Source: Sphingomonadaceae bacterium (GTDB lineage: Bacteria; Pseudomonadota; Alphaproteobacteria; Sphingomonadales; Sphingomonadaceae). From it: a stretch of DNA of 64,000 nt. Within the stretch, counting starts at the first letter, position 1. Each line of letters begins with the position of its first letter. The notes beneath the pieces were generated by a model. The model did no database searches. It was not told where the DNA came from and was given only the letters and a program-made list of their open reading frames with translations. Positions 8,482-17,509 of this stretch are shown here, one piece after another. The position numbers were made by a program, and so were the translations under genes. The stretch covers positions 16,960 to 80,959 of the forward strand of contig RFPL01000013.1 of assembly GCA_009926135.1 (NCBI GenBank), read 5' to 3'.

Positions 8482-9026
8482 GCGATCAGAAGCCCACTTC
8501 GCGCTGGACGCTGTGGCTGCCGCTGGCGCTGTTCCTTGGCTTTGTGGCGCTGGTCCTGTTCGGGCTCTACCGGCCGGCTGATCGCGAAGTGGCCAGCACG
8601 ATGATCGGCAAGCCGCTGCCCGAATTCACCCTGCGCGCGGCGGCACCCGATCGGCCGGGCCTGACCCGTGCCGACCTGGCCGATGGCCAGCCGCGGCTGC
8701 TGAACATCTTCGCTTCATGGTGCGTGCCCTGCGCGGTCGAGGCACCGCAACTGGCCGCGCTCAAGGCCGAAGGCATCGATATCGCCGGCGTTGCAATCCG
8801 TGACCGGCCCGAGGACGTTGCCGCTTTTCTGGCGCGCCACGGCAATCCCTTCAGCCGGATCGGCGCGGATGATCGCTCGATCGTGCAACTGGGCATCGGT
8901 TCTTCCGGCGTGCCAGAAACCTTCGTGATCGATGGCAAGGGCACGATCCGCTATCAGCATATCGGGGAAATCCGGCCCGAACATATCGCGCTGCTGCGCG
9001 AGAAGCTGAAGGAGGCGACGCAGTGA
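8478..9026 (+). CDS. ccmG: Thiol:disulfide interchange protein CcmG/DsbE
   Basis: CcmG is a membrane-tethered thioredoxin that keeps apocytochrome c cysteines reduced for heme attachment. The 182-residue product has an N-terminal anchor (WTLWLPLALFLGFVALVLFGL), a redoxin fold and the active site WCVPC (Cys82, Cys85). The cis-Pro loop is GVPETFVID. The ATG at 8478 overlaps the ccmF stop (ATGA); an earlier in-frame start at 8328 lies inside ccmF and would place a non-hydrophobic extension before the anchor, so it is rejected. Confidence 0.95.
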   Translation: MSDQKPTSRWTLWLPLALFLGFVALVLFGLYRPADREVASTMIGKPLPEFTLRAAAPDRPGLTRADLADGQPRLLNIFASWCVPCAVEAPQLAALKAEGIDIAGVAIRDRPEDVAAFLARHGNPFSRIGADDRSIVQLGIGSSGVPETFVIDGKGTIRYQHIGEIRPEHIALLREKLKEATQ

Positions 9027-9436
9027 TCCGTCTGCTGCTGACCATCCTCGCACTGGTCTTGGCTTTGCCGGGCGCCGCGCAGGACGGGGTGCCGCCCGCG
9101 CCCTATGCCAATGTCCAATTGGCCGATCCGGCGCAGGAGGCCCAGGCCCATGCGCTGATGCTGACCCTGCGCTGCCTCAAGTGCCAGAGCCAGTCGATCG
9201 CCGATTCCGATGCGCCCATGGCCGGCGACATGCGCAGCCTGGTGCGCGAGCGGATTGCGGCGGGTGAGGATCCCGAAGCGATCCGCGCCTGGCTGGTCGA
9301 ACGCTATGGTGACTATGTCAGTTACCAGCCGCGGGTCACTTCGCTGACCTGGCCGCTATATGCCATTCCTTTACTGCTGCTGCTGGGCGTGGCCGTGGTG
9401 CTGCGGCGGCGTTTGCGCCGGGGAGGCGATGCATGA
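9023..9436 (+). CDS. ccmH: Cytochrome c maturation protein CcmH
   Basis: CcmH is a thiol-oxidoreductase subunit of the heme ligase. The 137-residue protein has a signal peptide (LLLTILALVLALPGAAQ), the redox motif LRCLKC (Cys51, Cys54) in the three-helix periplasmic domain, and a C-terminal membrane span followed by RRRLRR. The GTG start at 9023 overlaps the ccmG stop and has a strong AAGGAGG site (9009-9015). It overlaps the next gene by ATGA. Confidence 0.95.
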   Translation: MIRLLLTILALVLALPGAAQDGVPPAPYANVQLADPAQEAQAHALMLTLRCLKCQSQSIADSDAPMAGDMRSLVRERIAAGEDPEAIRAWLVERYGDYVSYQPRVTSLTWPLYAIPLLLLLGVAVVLRRRLRRGGDA

Positions 9437-10110
9437 CCTGGGTTCTGGTGATCCTGATCGCGCTGGCTGCTTTTGCGTTGGCGGCGCTCCTTCGGGCCCC
9501 TCGCAAGGGCTGGGAAGCGATTGGCGCCGCGTTGCTGGTGGGGATTGCCGGCTATGCCTTCCAGGCCTCGCCCGGTCTGCCGGGCGCGCCGAAGGACGCT
9601 GCTGAACAGCCTGCCAAGAGCGGTGCCGCACTCGTCGAGGCACGGCAGGTGCTGGCCCAGGCCCAGGCCAGCGGACAAGGGCTCAACCGCTGGCTGGTGA
9701 TCGGCGATGCGCTCGCCCGCAACGGCCAATATGGCGAAGCTGCGGGCGTGATCCTCGGCGCAGTCGAGCAGGACCCAAAGAACGCCGATGCCTGGCTGGC
9801 CATGGCCAATGCCCTGACCGGCCATGCCCAGGGCAACCTGACGCCGGCCGCGCTCTATGCCTATGGCCGCGCCGCCCAGGCTGATCCATCGCACCCCGGT
9901 CCGCCGTTCTTCCTTGGTCTGGCGCTCGCCCAGGCCGGCAAGCTTGCCGAGGCCCGGGGGCTGTGGTCCGATCTGCTGGCCCGAAGCCCCAAGGATGCAC
10001 CCTGGCGGCAGGACCTGGCCGAGCGGCTCCAACGGCTTGACGCCTTTATCGCCATGCAGGCTGTCCAGCAGTCCGGGCGCGAAGCGGCACAAGACGGGAC
10101 AGCCCGCTGA
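9433..10110 (+). CDS. CcmI/CycH-like TPR protein of cytochrome c maturation
   Basis: CcmI-type proteins bind apocytochrome c and hand it to the heme ligase. The 225-residue product has two short hydrophobic segments at the N-terminus (residues 2-20 and about 30-44). Tetratricopeptide-like repeats follow (for example GDALARNGQYGEAAGVILGAVEQDPKNADAWLAMANAL, then FLGLALAQAGKLAEARGLW). This is the CcmI layout, though shorter than many. It is last in the ccm operon with an ATGA overlap to ccmH. The role follows from fold and position. Confidence 0.85.
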   Translation: MTWVLVILIALAAFALAALLRAPRKGWEAIGAALLVGIAGYAFQASPGLPGAPKDAAEQPAKSGAALVEARQVLAQAQASGQGLNRWLVIGDALARNGQYGEAAGVILGAVEQDPKNADAWLAMANALTGHAQGNLTPAALYAYGRAAQADPSHPGPPFFLGLALAQAGKLAEARGLWSDLLARSPKDAPWRQDLAERLQRLDAFIAMQAVQQSGREAAQDGTAR

Positions 10111-10196
10111 GCCGCGTTGCCGGGGCCACAACACACTGCTAATCGCTGAAACCTTGCGGTAGGGGGCGGGTCGAGTCTCGCCGATTATGGGACGCA

Positions 10197-12161
10197 ATGA
10201 TGATTGATACCGTCAAGGCCGACAGCGGGGTCGCCGCCGCCCAGTTTGCGCACGAACATGGTCATGGCCATAGTCACGCCAGGGGCGGGTTAGGCAAGCT
10301 CGCGATCGGCGCCATCGGTGTCGTCTTCGGCGATATCGGCACCAGCCCGCTCTATGCATTTCGCGAAACCTTTGCCTCGCACCATGGCGCGCCGGGTATC
10401 CAGGTCGATCCGATCCATATCCACGGCGTGCTCAGCCTCGTGTTCTGGTCGATGATGATCGTGGTGACGTTCAAATACGTCCTGACCATCATGAAGGCCG
10501 ACAACAAGGGCGAAGGCGGCAGCCTGGCACTGCTGGCGCTGATCAACCGCAAGTCGGAAAACCGGAAATGGACCGGGCCGTTCATTCTGCTCGGCGTCTT
10601 CGCCACGGCGCTGTTCTATGGCGATTCGATGATTACCCCCGCCATGTCGGTACTCTCGGCGACGGAGGGTCTGCAGTATGTGAACCCGGGCTTCGATGCC
10701 TGGATCGTGCCGATTGCCGTAGCGATCCTGTTTGGCCTGTTCGCAATCCAATCGCGCGGCACGGAGCGGGTCGGCAAGCTGTTCGGGCCGATCATGCTGG
10801 TCTATTTCGCAACACTCGCGGCGCTCGGCGTGATGCACCTGATGGTCATGCCGCAGATCGTGCTGGCAACGATCAACCCGCTTAATGCGCTCAACTTCTT
10901 TGCCACTGATGGCTTCCGCGCGTTTGTGGCGATGGGGTCGGTCGTGCTGGCGGTGACCGGGGCCGAAGCGCTCTATGCGGATATGGGCCACTTCGGCCGC
11001 AAGCCGATCGGGGTCAGCTGGTTGGTCTTTGTCCTGCCCGCGCTGATGCTCAACTACATGGGTCAGGGCGCAATGGTTCTATCCCACACGCCAGAGCAGG
11101 CCGCGCTGCTGATCAAGGACCCGTTCTTCCTGATGATCCCGGGTGAAGTGCGCCTGCCGGTTATCTTCCTGGCGCTGTTGGCCACGATCATTGCCAGCCA
11201 GGCGGTGATTTCGGGTGCCTTCAGCCTTACCCAGCAGGCGGTCCAGCTGGGCTTCATGCCGCGCATGCAGATCAAGCACACCAGTGCGGCTGCAGCGGGC
11301 CAGATATATATTCCGGTGATCAACTGGGGCCTGATGATCGCCGTGATCTTCCTTGTGCTGTTCTTCCGTTCATCCAGCAACCTTGCTGCGGCCTATGGCA
11401 TCGCGGTTACGGGCGCGATGTTCATCGATACGATCCTGCTCGCCGCCGTGCTGGTCAGCCTGTGGCGCTGGCCGGTGTGGAAGGCCGCGCCGCTGGTCAT
11501 CGCCTTCATCATTGTCGACATGGCCTATCTGGGCGCCAACCTGCTCAAGGTGCCTTCGGGCGGCTGGGTGCCGCTGGTGATCGGCATGGCCATCTTCACG
11601 TTGCTGACCTCGTGGTCGCGCGGCCGGGCGCTGATGCGCGCGTCGATGGCTGACGGGGCGATCCCGATGGAAGTCTTCGCCAAGAGTGCCCATTCCAGCG
11701 CCACGCGCGTGCCAGGCACGGCGATCTTCATGGCTTCGACCGCCTCTGGCGTGCCTTCGGCGCTGCTGCACAACATCAAGCACAACAAGGTGCTGCACGA
11801 ACGCGTCGTGATCCTTACTGTTGCGATCCAGGACGTGCCGTTTGTCGATGAGAGTGAGCGGTGCAGCGTCAAGGATCTGGGCCAGGGCTTTTACCGCATG
11901 TCGCTGCGCTATGGGTTCCTGGAAGAGACCGACGTGCCGGCCGCGCTCAAGCGGGCAGACATCTGTGGTGGTCCGTTCGAGATGATGAAGACCAGCTTCT
12001 TCCTCTCACGCCAGACACTGCTGCCTTCGGCCAAGCCGGGCATGGCGCTGTGGCGTGAAAAGCTGTTCGCCTGGATGCTGCGCAACGCCGCCAGCGCGAT
12101 GGAATTCTTCCGCCTGCCCACGAACCGGGTGGTGGAACTGGGCAGTCAGGTCGAGATCTAG
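10197..12161 (+). CDS. kup: Kup family low-affinity potassium transporter
   Basis: Kup imports K+ by proton symport across the inner membrane. The 654-residue protein begins its core with the family signature [19 protein letters not shown]. About 12 membrane spans follow (including [15 protein letters not shown] and [16 protein letters not shown]) and a C-terminal cytosolic part. Unusually, a His-rich stretch, HEHGHGHSH (residues 19-27), precedes the first span. Two adjacent ATGs (10197, 10200) are possible starts. It is monocistronic, about 86 bp after the ccm operon, and is followed by a REP-like hairpin. Confidence 0.96.
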   Translation: MMIDTVKADSGVAAAQFAHEHGHGHSHARGGLGKLAIGAIGVVFGDIGTSPLYAFRETFASHHGAPGIQVDPIHIHGVLSLVFWSMMIVVTFKYVLTIMKADNKGEGGSLALLALINRKSENRKWTGPFILLGVFATALFYGDSMITPAMSVLSATEGLQYVNPGFDAWIVPIAVAILFGLFAIQSRGTERVGKLFGPIMLVYFATLAALGVMHLMVMPQIVLATINPLNALNFFATDGFRAFVAMGSVVLAVTGAEALYADMGHFGRKPIGVSWLVFVLPALMLNYMGQGAMVLSHTPEQAALLIKDPFFLMIPGEVRLPVIFLALLATIIASQAVISGAFSLTQQAVQLGFMPRMQIKHTSAAAAGQIYIPVINWGLMIAVIFLVLFFRSSSNLAAAYGIAVTGAMFIDTILLAAVLVSLWRWPVWKAAPLVIAFIIVDMAYLGANLLKVPSGGWVPLVIGMAIFTLLTSWSRGRALMRASMADGAIPMEVFAKSAHSSATRVPGTAIFMASTASGVPSALLHNIKHNKVLHERVVILTVAIQDVPFVDESERCSVKDLGQGFYRMSLRYGFLEETDVPAALKRADICGGPFEMMKTSFFLSRQTLLPSAKPGMALWREKLFAWMLRNAASAMEFFRLPTNRVVELGSQVEI

Positions 12162-12174
12162 GTCAAGGCGTGGT

Positions 12175-12250
12175 CACCCCGGGCTTGACCGGGGGGCCCA
12201 TCGTTCTTTCCAAAGCCGAGCAAGCCGGACCCCGGATCAAGTCCGGGGTG
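12175..12250. repeat. REP-like inverted repeat between convergent genes
   Basis: The arm at 12175-12194 (CACCCCGGGCTTGACCGGGG) is the near-perfect reverse complement of 12229-12250 (core CCCCGGATCAAGTCCGGGG). Each arm is also a small palindrome. The element sits between the convergent ends of kup and the coiled-coil gene and could fold into a long hairpin. The form matches dispersed REP-type palindromes common in alphaproteobacterial genomes; genome-wide copies cannot be seen here. Confidence 0.75.
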
Positions 12251-12271
12251 TCGCAATTCAGCTTGTGCGGC

Positions 12272-14869
12272 TTAATTCCGCAGTCGCTCGATCGCCTGGG
12301 CCAGAGCCACGTAGAGCTTGCCCATGTCGCTGCTCAGCAAGGTCACGCCCAGGGCATGGCCATCACGGGTGGAGAGCAGCTGGCGCAGCATCGCTTCGAA
12401 ATCGTGGATGTAACGGCTGACGTGTTCGCGGAAGCCCGGCTCGTCCTGGAACAGGCGGGTGATCGCCTTGGTCTCGGTCGGTTCCAGCAGCCGCACGGCG
12501 CGGCGGGTGAAGACGCCGCGATCACCCTTCAGGTAGGCTGCCCACGCCGTATCGGAAACGTCGGCATCCATCGCCCGGGCAATGTCGATCGCGTTGGAGT
12601 TCAGCGCCTCGGTAATCAGCGCGACGCGCCGGGCAAAGTCGTTGTCGACCTGCTCTTCGGCACGCTGGCGGGTCTGGGCGACGCGCCGTTCCAGATTGCC
12701 AGCCAGTTCGTTGACCTTGGCAAGCTGGTCGCGCAGCTGGATTGCTGCTTCGCGGCTGACGCCGGAGGCGCGTGCGGCAGCACCCTCAAGCTGTTCGGCA
12801 ACTTCCACCGTACGCGCGCGGACGGCAGCGTCGATTGCGGCACCACTCTGTTCGGCAAGTCGCTCGGCCAGGGCTTTCACTGCTGCGGCGCTGTTGCCTT
12901 CGAGTTCGCCAACCGTGTCGCGTGCCGCCGCCGCCAGGGCCTCGATCGCGCTCTTCAGTTCAGCCTGGGCTTGTTCGGCCAGCGCCAGGCTTTCGCCGCG
13001 GGTTGCGGTCAGGGTCTGCTGCATCGCGCTCAGCGTCGCTGCCTGGCTTTCGGTTTTCCCGGCCAGTTCGCCTAGTAGCTCGTCGCTGCGGGTGATGTGG
13101 GTCAACAGGCCTGCGCCCCGGCTCTCCGCCTCGCCCGCCACATCGCGCAGGGCGGCTGTGCGAGCCTCGATTTCGACCAACTTCGCTTCGCCGGCGCTCA
13201 TCGCCGCCGGCAGGTCAGCCGAGGCATGGGTCACGCTGGCCTGGATCAGTTCGAGCAGGCGGACCGAATTGTCGGTTAGTTGCAGTACCGACCGGTCCGT
13301 CCCGGCCAAGGCCTCGCGGCTGGCGGCAAGCCGTTCAGCCAGAGTGGCGAGACTGGCCGCCAGTTCGTTTTGTGCGGTGCCCCCTTGGGCTGCGGCTTCG
13401 CGGATGTTCTCGCCAAAGGTATCGAGCTGATGGGCGATTTCGGACGTGTACGTCAGCATCTGCTGAGCGCGCTCTTCCTGTTCGGCGCGGCGCTGGGCAA
13501 GGACCAGATCCAGCGCCTCCATCTGCGCGTTCAGCGTCGCGCCGAACTGTTCGTGCCGCTGGGCCAGGTCGCTGCGGCGGCGTTCGAGCTCTTCGGCAAA
13601 GGCGCGGTCGCGTTCCGCCAGCCGCAGGTCGACATCCTCTGCTTCCTTGGCCAATTCGGCCAGGCGGTGCCGTGCAGATTCGAGGGCTTGTTCGTCAATC
13701 TCGCTGACCTGGCCAATCGCGCTGCGCAAATCGTCGACCAGGCGGCTGGTTGCATTCCGCCAGGCTTCAAGCGCTCCGGCCTCAGCGTCACGCAGCGCGC
13801 GGCCGATTGCGGTGCCTTCGTCGCGCACGGCGGAAAGGCGCGCGCGCAACGAAACGAGACTGGCCTCTTCGGCGGCATCGAGCAGGCTGCGCGCTTCCGT
13901 CAGTTCGCTGGCAAGGGCATTGGCGCGCGTGCGGATGCCGGCCAGAGCGGCCACTTCATGGGCATCGAGTTCACCGCGGAAAGCTTCGCCTCGTTCGGCG
14001 AGTGCGGCAAACCGCGCCCCGGCAATGGTATCCAGCTGTTCGGTCTGGCGAGTGAATTCGGCAATCGCGGCGTCGATCCGGTCCGTCAGCGCGGCAACCT
14101 GTCGCTCGCTCGCTTGGCCAAACTGGTTGAGGCGGTTGAAGCCGCCGATCAGGTCCTCGATTTGCGAATGGGCGGTGCGACCGGCTGCGGCGATGGTGTT
14201 GGTCACATCCTTGGCCGAACTGGCGATTACTGGCAGTTGTCCGCGCAGCTTCTCCATGTTCTCGAGCGCCGCAGCGCTGACCGAGCCGAGCGTTTCAACG
14301 CGCGTTCCATTGTCCGCCACCAGCGAGGCAAGCTGGCTGGCGTGCTGTGACAGGCGCTCGCTGGCGACGCGGCCGAGCGATTCAAGATCGCGCGACTGGG
14401 CGGCAATAAATTCGCGCGCCAGGCTCAGTTCGCCGTTGATGGTCGTCAGCCTGGCCTCAAGCGCGGCGGATTCGCGCGCCAGGCCCTGGGTTACGTCGCC
14501 AAAGCGACTGGCTTCGCGGCGGCTGTTGCGCATCGCCAGCAGCCACGCAACGGCGACCAGCAGGATCGGAACCGACCAGTCGCTCAGCCAGGTTGCCCAT
14601 TGCTGCACTGTTCCGCCGCGCAGCAATTCGGACTGATGAGCGATGAAAAACAGCCCGGTCCAGCCGGTAACGGCGAGCGCCGCAAGGATTCCTGCCACGA
14701 TCGGCAGCCACGCCCGAGACGGAGTGGGGACATAATACTCCTCCACCGCAGGGGGTTCAGCCCATTCCTCTTCAAGCGTCAGCGGCGCTTCCGCGCTTGA
14801 TTCGGCCGCGTCGGATGCGCCTTCCGGCACGCCCGCGTCGATCGCAACGATGCGAGATCCCCTGGTCAT
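12272..14869 (-). CDS. Large membrane-anchored coiled-coil protein of unknown function
   Basis: An 865-residue protein. It opens with an acidic, Ala/Glu-rich cytosolic tail (residues 1-50), then two close membrane spans (about 53-78 and 91-113). A very long Ala/Glu/Arg/Leu-rich helical region with few helix breakers (about 120-750) is probably a continuous coiled coil. It ends in a compact, apparently globular domain of about 110 residues (contains SDTAWAAYLKGDRGVFTRRAVRLL and FREHVSRYIHDFEAML). No ATPase motif (Walker A/B) or known enzymatic motif is visible. It reads towards kup and is divergent from the HPt-like gene, with about 70 bp between them. It may scaffold or organise something at the membrane; that is inference. 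Confidence 0.85.
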   Translation of the reverse strand: MTRGSRIVAIDAGVPEGASDAAESSAEAPLTLEEEWAEPPAVEEYYVPTPSRAWLPIVAGILAALAVTGWTGLFFIAHQSELLRGGTVQQWATWLSDWSVPILLVAVAWLLAMRNSRREASRFGDVTQGLARESAALEARLTTINGELSLAREFIAAQSRDLESLGRVASERLSQHASQLASLVADNGTRVETLGSVSAAALENMEKLRGQLPVIASSAKDVTNTIAAAGRTAHSQIEDLIGGFNRLNQFGQASERQVAALTDRIDAAIAEFTRQTEQLDTIAGARFAALAERGEAFRGELDAHEVAALAGIRTRANALASELTEARSLLDAAEEASLVSLRARLSAVRDEGTAIGRALRDAEAGALEAWRNATSRLVDDLRSAIGQVSEIDEQALESARHRLAELAKEAEDVDLRLAERDRAFAEELERRRSDLAQRHEQFGATLNAQMEALDLVLAQRRAEQEERAQQMLTYTSEIAHQLDTFGENIREAAAQGGTAQNELAASLATLAERLAASREALAGTDRSVLQLTDNSVRLLELIQASVTHASADLPAAMSAGEAKLVEIEARTAALRDVAGEAESRGAGLLTHITRSDELLGELAGKTESQAATLSAMQQTLTATRGESLALAEQAQAELKSAIEALAAAARDTVGELEGNSAAAVKALAERLAEQSGAAIDAAVRARTVEVAEQLEGAAARASGVSREAAIQLRDQLAKVNELAGNLERRVAQTRQRAEEQVDNDFARRVALITEALNSNAIDIARAMDADVSDTAWAAYLKGDRGVFTRRAVRLLEPTETKAITRLFQDEPGFREHVSRYIHDFEAMLRQLLSTRDGHALGVTLLSSDMGKLYVALAQAIERLRN

Positions 14870-14940
14870 GGTTAACTTGATACCACGCCCGGGCCTTCAA
14901 TAAACCCCACTTTAACCCTTGGCTGCCATAGGCTGCCGCC

Positions 14941-15240
14941 ATGGTTTATGAAGTTGGAGCCCTTGACGCCACCCTGTCCGCCGCCGCTGGCGAGGATGCG
15001 GCGCTGTTTGCCGAGCTGCGGCAGGCCTTTGTCGAGAGCCTGGCGCGCCAGGTTGACCTGCTCGGCCGGGCCCGCTGCGATGGCAATTGGCAGATCACCG
15101 CGATGCGGATCAAGGGACTGGCAGCCAGCTTTCACGCCAATGCGCTGATGGACCTGGCCGAAGAGGCACTGGAATCGGCACCCGGCGATCCGATCCCGGT
15201 TCGCAAGATCAAGGCCTTTCTGGACGAATACGCCGCCTGA
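14941..15240 (+). CDS. HPt-like domain protein lacking the phosphoacceptor histidine
   Basis: A 99-residue all-helical protein resembling histidine phosphotransfer (HPt) domains, which relay phosphate between response regulators. The core motif of HPt domains, HxLKG followed by Ser/Ala/Asn and a small residue, appears as MRIKGLAASFHAN: Met55 occupies the His position, while Lys58-Gly59 and the following pattern are kept. His65 is in the next turn and is not equivalent. If correctly aligned it cannot take a phosphate at the usual site. It is divergent from the coiled-coil gene and 85 bp before the next gene. Confidence 0.72.
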   Translation: MVYEVGALDATLSAAAGEDAALFAELRQAFVESLARQVDLLGRARCDGNWQITAMRIKGLAASFHANALMDLAEEALESAPGDPIPVRKIKAFLDEYAA

Positions 15241-15325
15241 TTGCGTGCTCAGCGGGTTGTGCCTGAGGAATTGAGCCGGTAGTCTGTCGGTTCTTCCCTC
15301 ACGCCAACAACTGCGGAGGCCGCTC

Positions 15326-16525
15326 TTGCGGGTCGCGCTCATCTCCATGCTCGAAACTGGTACCGCTCCGCGCGGCGCGTTGCGCGTGGGCGGGGTTTCG
15401 GTGGCGCTGGAGCAGCTTGTGCTGGTCCTTGCCATGGGCTGCGAGCGGATCTTCTGCCTTGCCGGACGAATGACGCCGGAGATTGCCGCGCTTCAGCATG
15501 AAGCGGAGCGGGCAGGTGTGCGGTTCCAGCTGATTCCAGGGCCGCGCGGCCTGTTAGGGCAAGTGACCGCGACCGACGAGGTAATCGCCCTGGTGGACGG
15601 CTTGTTTGCCTCGGTTTCCGATGCCGTGGCCCTGCTGGAGCCGGGGCCGGCGGTGCTGGTGCAGCCAGCGGAAAGCGCGGTGGAAGCCGGGTTTGAGCGG
15701 ATCGATCCGATGCTGGCCAGCGGCGGTGCGCTGCGCATTCCGGGGCGTCTGGTCGAGCGGCTGGCCGATCTGCCGCATGATTGCGACGCTTTCTCCGCGC
15801 TGCTGCGGATTGCCCTGCAAGCGGGGATTACCCAACGCTCGCTCCCACCCGCCGGACAGGGTGACGGGTTCTGGACGCTGCTTGAAAATGAGGAGCAGGC
15901 CCACGCGCTGGAACCGCTGTGGATCCGCCGGCGCATCCGCCATATCCGGCCATTCAACCCCACTCGCGGGCTGGCGCGGCTGCTGGTACGTCGGTTTGGC
16001 CCGGCGCTGCTTCATGCCGGAAGCGGATCGCGCTTTGTTACCGCTGCCGCGGTTGTCTTGCTGGTGCTGGCCCTGGGGCTGGGCTGGCTAGGCTGGCCGG
16101 GTCCGGCACTGGCCGTTGCGGCGACCAGCTGGCTGCTGGGTGAGGCCAGCGTTGTGCTCAAGCGGATCGAGGCAGATCGGGTGGTACCGGCCCGGCGCGG
16201 GATAAGCTGGCATGGGCTGTTTGACTGGGGCATTGACGGGCTGCTGGTGCTGCTGGTGGGCTGGGCGATCCCGGTGGAGCCTGCGACGGGTCCATTGGAG
16301 CAACTGTTCCCGCCGCTGATGGTCATGGCGCTGTTGCGGATCGTACCGCGAGTCTTGCAGCACCCCTGGACGGCCTGGTTGGAGGATCGGGCTTTGCTGG
16401 CGATCCTCATTGGCCTGGCCCTGCTGGCAGGGGTGGCCGTTCCGGTTATTTACGGATTGGCGATTTTACTCGCGGCCTGCGGAATCCTGTGGCCACAAGG
16501 GTCTTCGCGGCTAACATCGTCTTAA
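15326..16525 (+). CDS. Membrane protein with nucleotidyltransferase-like N-terminal half, function unknown
   Basis: A 399-residue protein. The soluble N-terminal half (about 1-225) resembles an NTP-transferase fold (ALISMLETGTAPRGALRVGGVSVALEQLVLVLAMG, then alternating beta/alpha segments). The usual catalytic signature is not evident. The C-terminal half (about 235-390) holds four or more hydrophobic spans. A fused nucleotidyltransferase plus lipid-modifying membrane domain is conceivable, but no CDP-alcohol phosphatidyltransferase motif is complete. TTG start at 15326 with GGAGG at 15315-15319. It appears co-transcribed with the next two genes (25-bp gap, then 2 bp). Confidence 0.7.
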   Translation: MRVALISMLETGTAPRGALRVGGVSVALEQLVLVLAMGCERIFCLAGRMTPEIAALQHEAERAGVRFQLIPGPRGLLGQVTATDEVIALVDGLFASVSDAVALLEPGPAVLVQPAESAVEAGFERIDPMLASGGALRIPGRLVERLADLPHDCDAFSALLRIALQAGITQRSLPPAGQGDGFWTLLENEEQAHALEPLWIRRRIRHIRPFNPTRGLARLLVRRFGPALLHAGSGSRFVTAAAVVLLVLALGLGWLGWPGPALAVAATSWLLGEASVVLKRIEADRVVPARRGISWHGLFDWGIDGLLVLLVGWAIPVEPATGPLEQLFPPLMVMALLRIVPRVLQHPWTAWLEDRALLAILIGLALLAGVAVPVIYGLAILLAACGILWPQGSSRLTSS

Positions 16526-16550
16526 CCAAACCTGCGCTACAGGCTGTCAG

Positions 16551-17507
16551 ATGAGCGAGATGTTTGCCCCGGTCCGGGTTCCACCCACCGTCGAAGAGGT
16601 GCTGCGCGATGAATTGGCGCAAGGCGATGCCGTGATCGGCACAATCGCGCCAATTCTGCGGCATTTGCTGGCTAACGATGACCATTCCCTGTTCAACGAC
16701 GAGGTTGTCGCGCGCGTGCGCGGGATGATCGATCACGTTGCCCGGCAGGTGCTGGACGCGGTGGAAGACGCGCAGGGTGCGGGCGCGCGCCATGATCACG
16801 GCGAAGAAACGATTGGGCACGTGGTTTCCGCACTGGTGGAGCGGTCGGCGCTGCTGGGCCATGTTCACGCCCAGGCGCTGGAATTCCAGCTGACCGAGCG
16901 GCTCGAGGTTCGCGTCGCTCTTGATCCGGTGCTGTCGCCGTTGCTCCAGGCGCTGATCGCCTCTCCGGACAGTGCGACTGCGGCCAGCGCCATGGCGCTG
17001 CTGGCATCGCAGGCGCGGTTCATCCAGGCCCAGCGCCGGATGCAACTGCCGCTGGCTGAGCTGCCCGCTGACCTGTTCCACGCCGTACTTCAGGCCATGC
17101 GGGCGATCGAGGCGGAGCCAGAGGTTCTGGCCGCAGCCGAAAAGGCCTTGCGGACCGGCTATGATGAAGGCCGCAGCCGGCTTGGGCTGATGGCCCGGCT
17201 TGTGCTTGGCATGGGTGGCGGTGCCACGGCGGCGCTGGATGTCGGCCATGCCGGGGTTGGCCTGTTCCTGACGGCGCTCTCGCTCGGCGCCGGGCAGGAC
17301 CGCGACTTGACCGCGCTCGCCGCGCACGAGGGACAGTTGGCCCGCTTCGCGCTGGCCCTGCGGGCAGCCGGCGTGCGGCCCGAGGCGGTCGAGGGACAGT
17401 TCCTGGCGATCCATCCCGATGTCAGCTTGCCCGAAGGGTTTGAAACCCTTGGCGCCGATCGCGCTGCGGCGCTGCTGGCGCGATCCTTTGCAGGTCCGGC
17501 CCGCTAG
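16551..17507 (+). CDS. Helical protein of unknown function
   Basis: A 318-residue, almost entirely helical, Ala/Leu-rich soluble protein with no signal peptide or clear membrane span and no motif recognised. Several acidic/His-containing helices are notable (GARHDHGEETIGHVVSALVERSALLGHVHAQ). It sits between the nucleotidyltransferase-like membrane protein and the kinase-like gene, 25 bp after the first and 2 bp before the second. It is most likely a functional partner of both. Confidence 0.72.
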   Translation: MSEMFAPVRVPPTVEEVLRDELAQGDAVIGTIAPILRHLLANDDHSLFNDEVVARVRGMIDHVARQVLDAVEDAQGAGARHDHGEETIGHVVSALVERSALLGHVHAQALEFQLTERLEVRVALDPVLSPLLQALIASPDSATAASAMALLASQARFIQAQRRMQLPLAELPADLFHAVLQAMRAIEAEPEVLAAAEKALRTGYDEGRSRLGLMARLVLGMGGGATAALDVGHAGVGLFLTALSLGAGQDRDLTALAAHEGQLARFALALRAAGVRPEAVEGQFLAIHPDVSLPEGFETLGADRAAALLARSFAGPAR

Positions 17508-17509
17508 GC

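Noticed and set aside
13280..14350. Long plus-strand reading frame (356 codons) across the coiled-coil gene, with others at 12170-13075, 12582-13430 and 13647-14636
   Set aside because: These are antisense to a gene with clear membrane spans and coiled-coil pattern. Their translations are low-complexity Arg/Gly/Ser-rich with no domain, as expected from GC-rich DNA.
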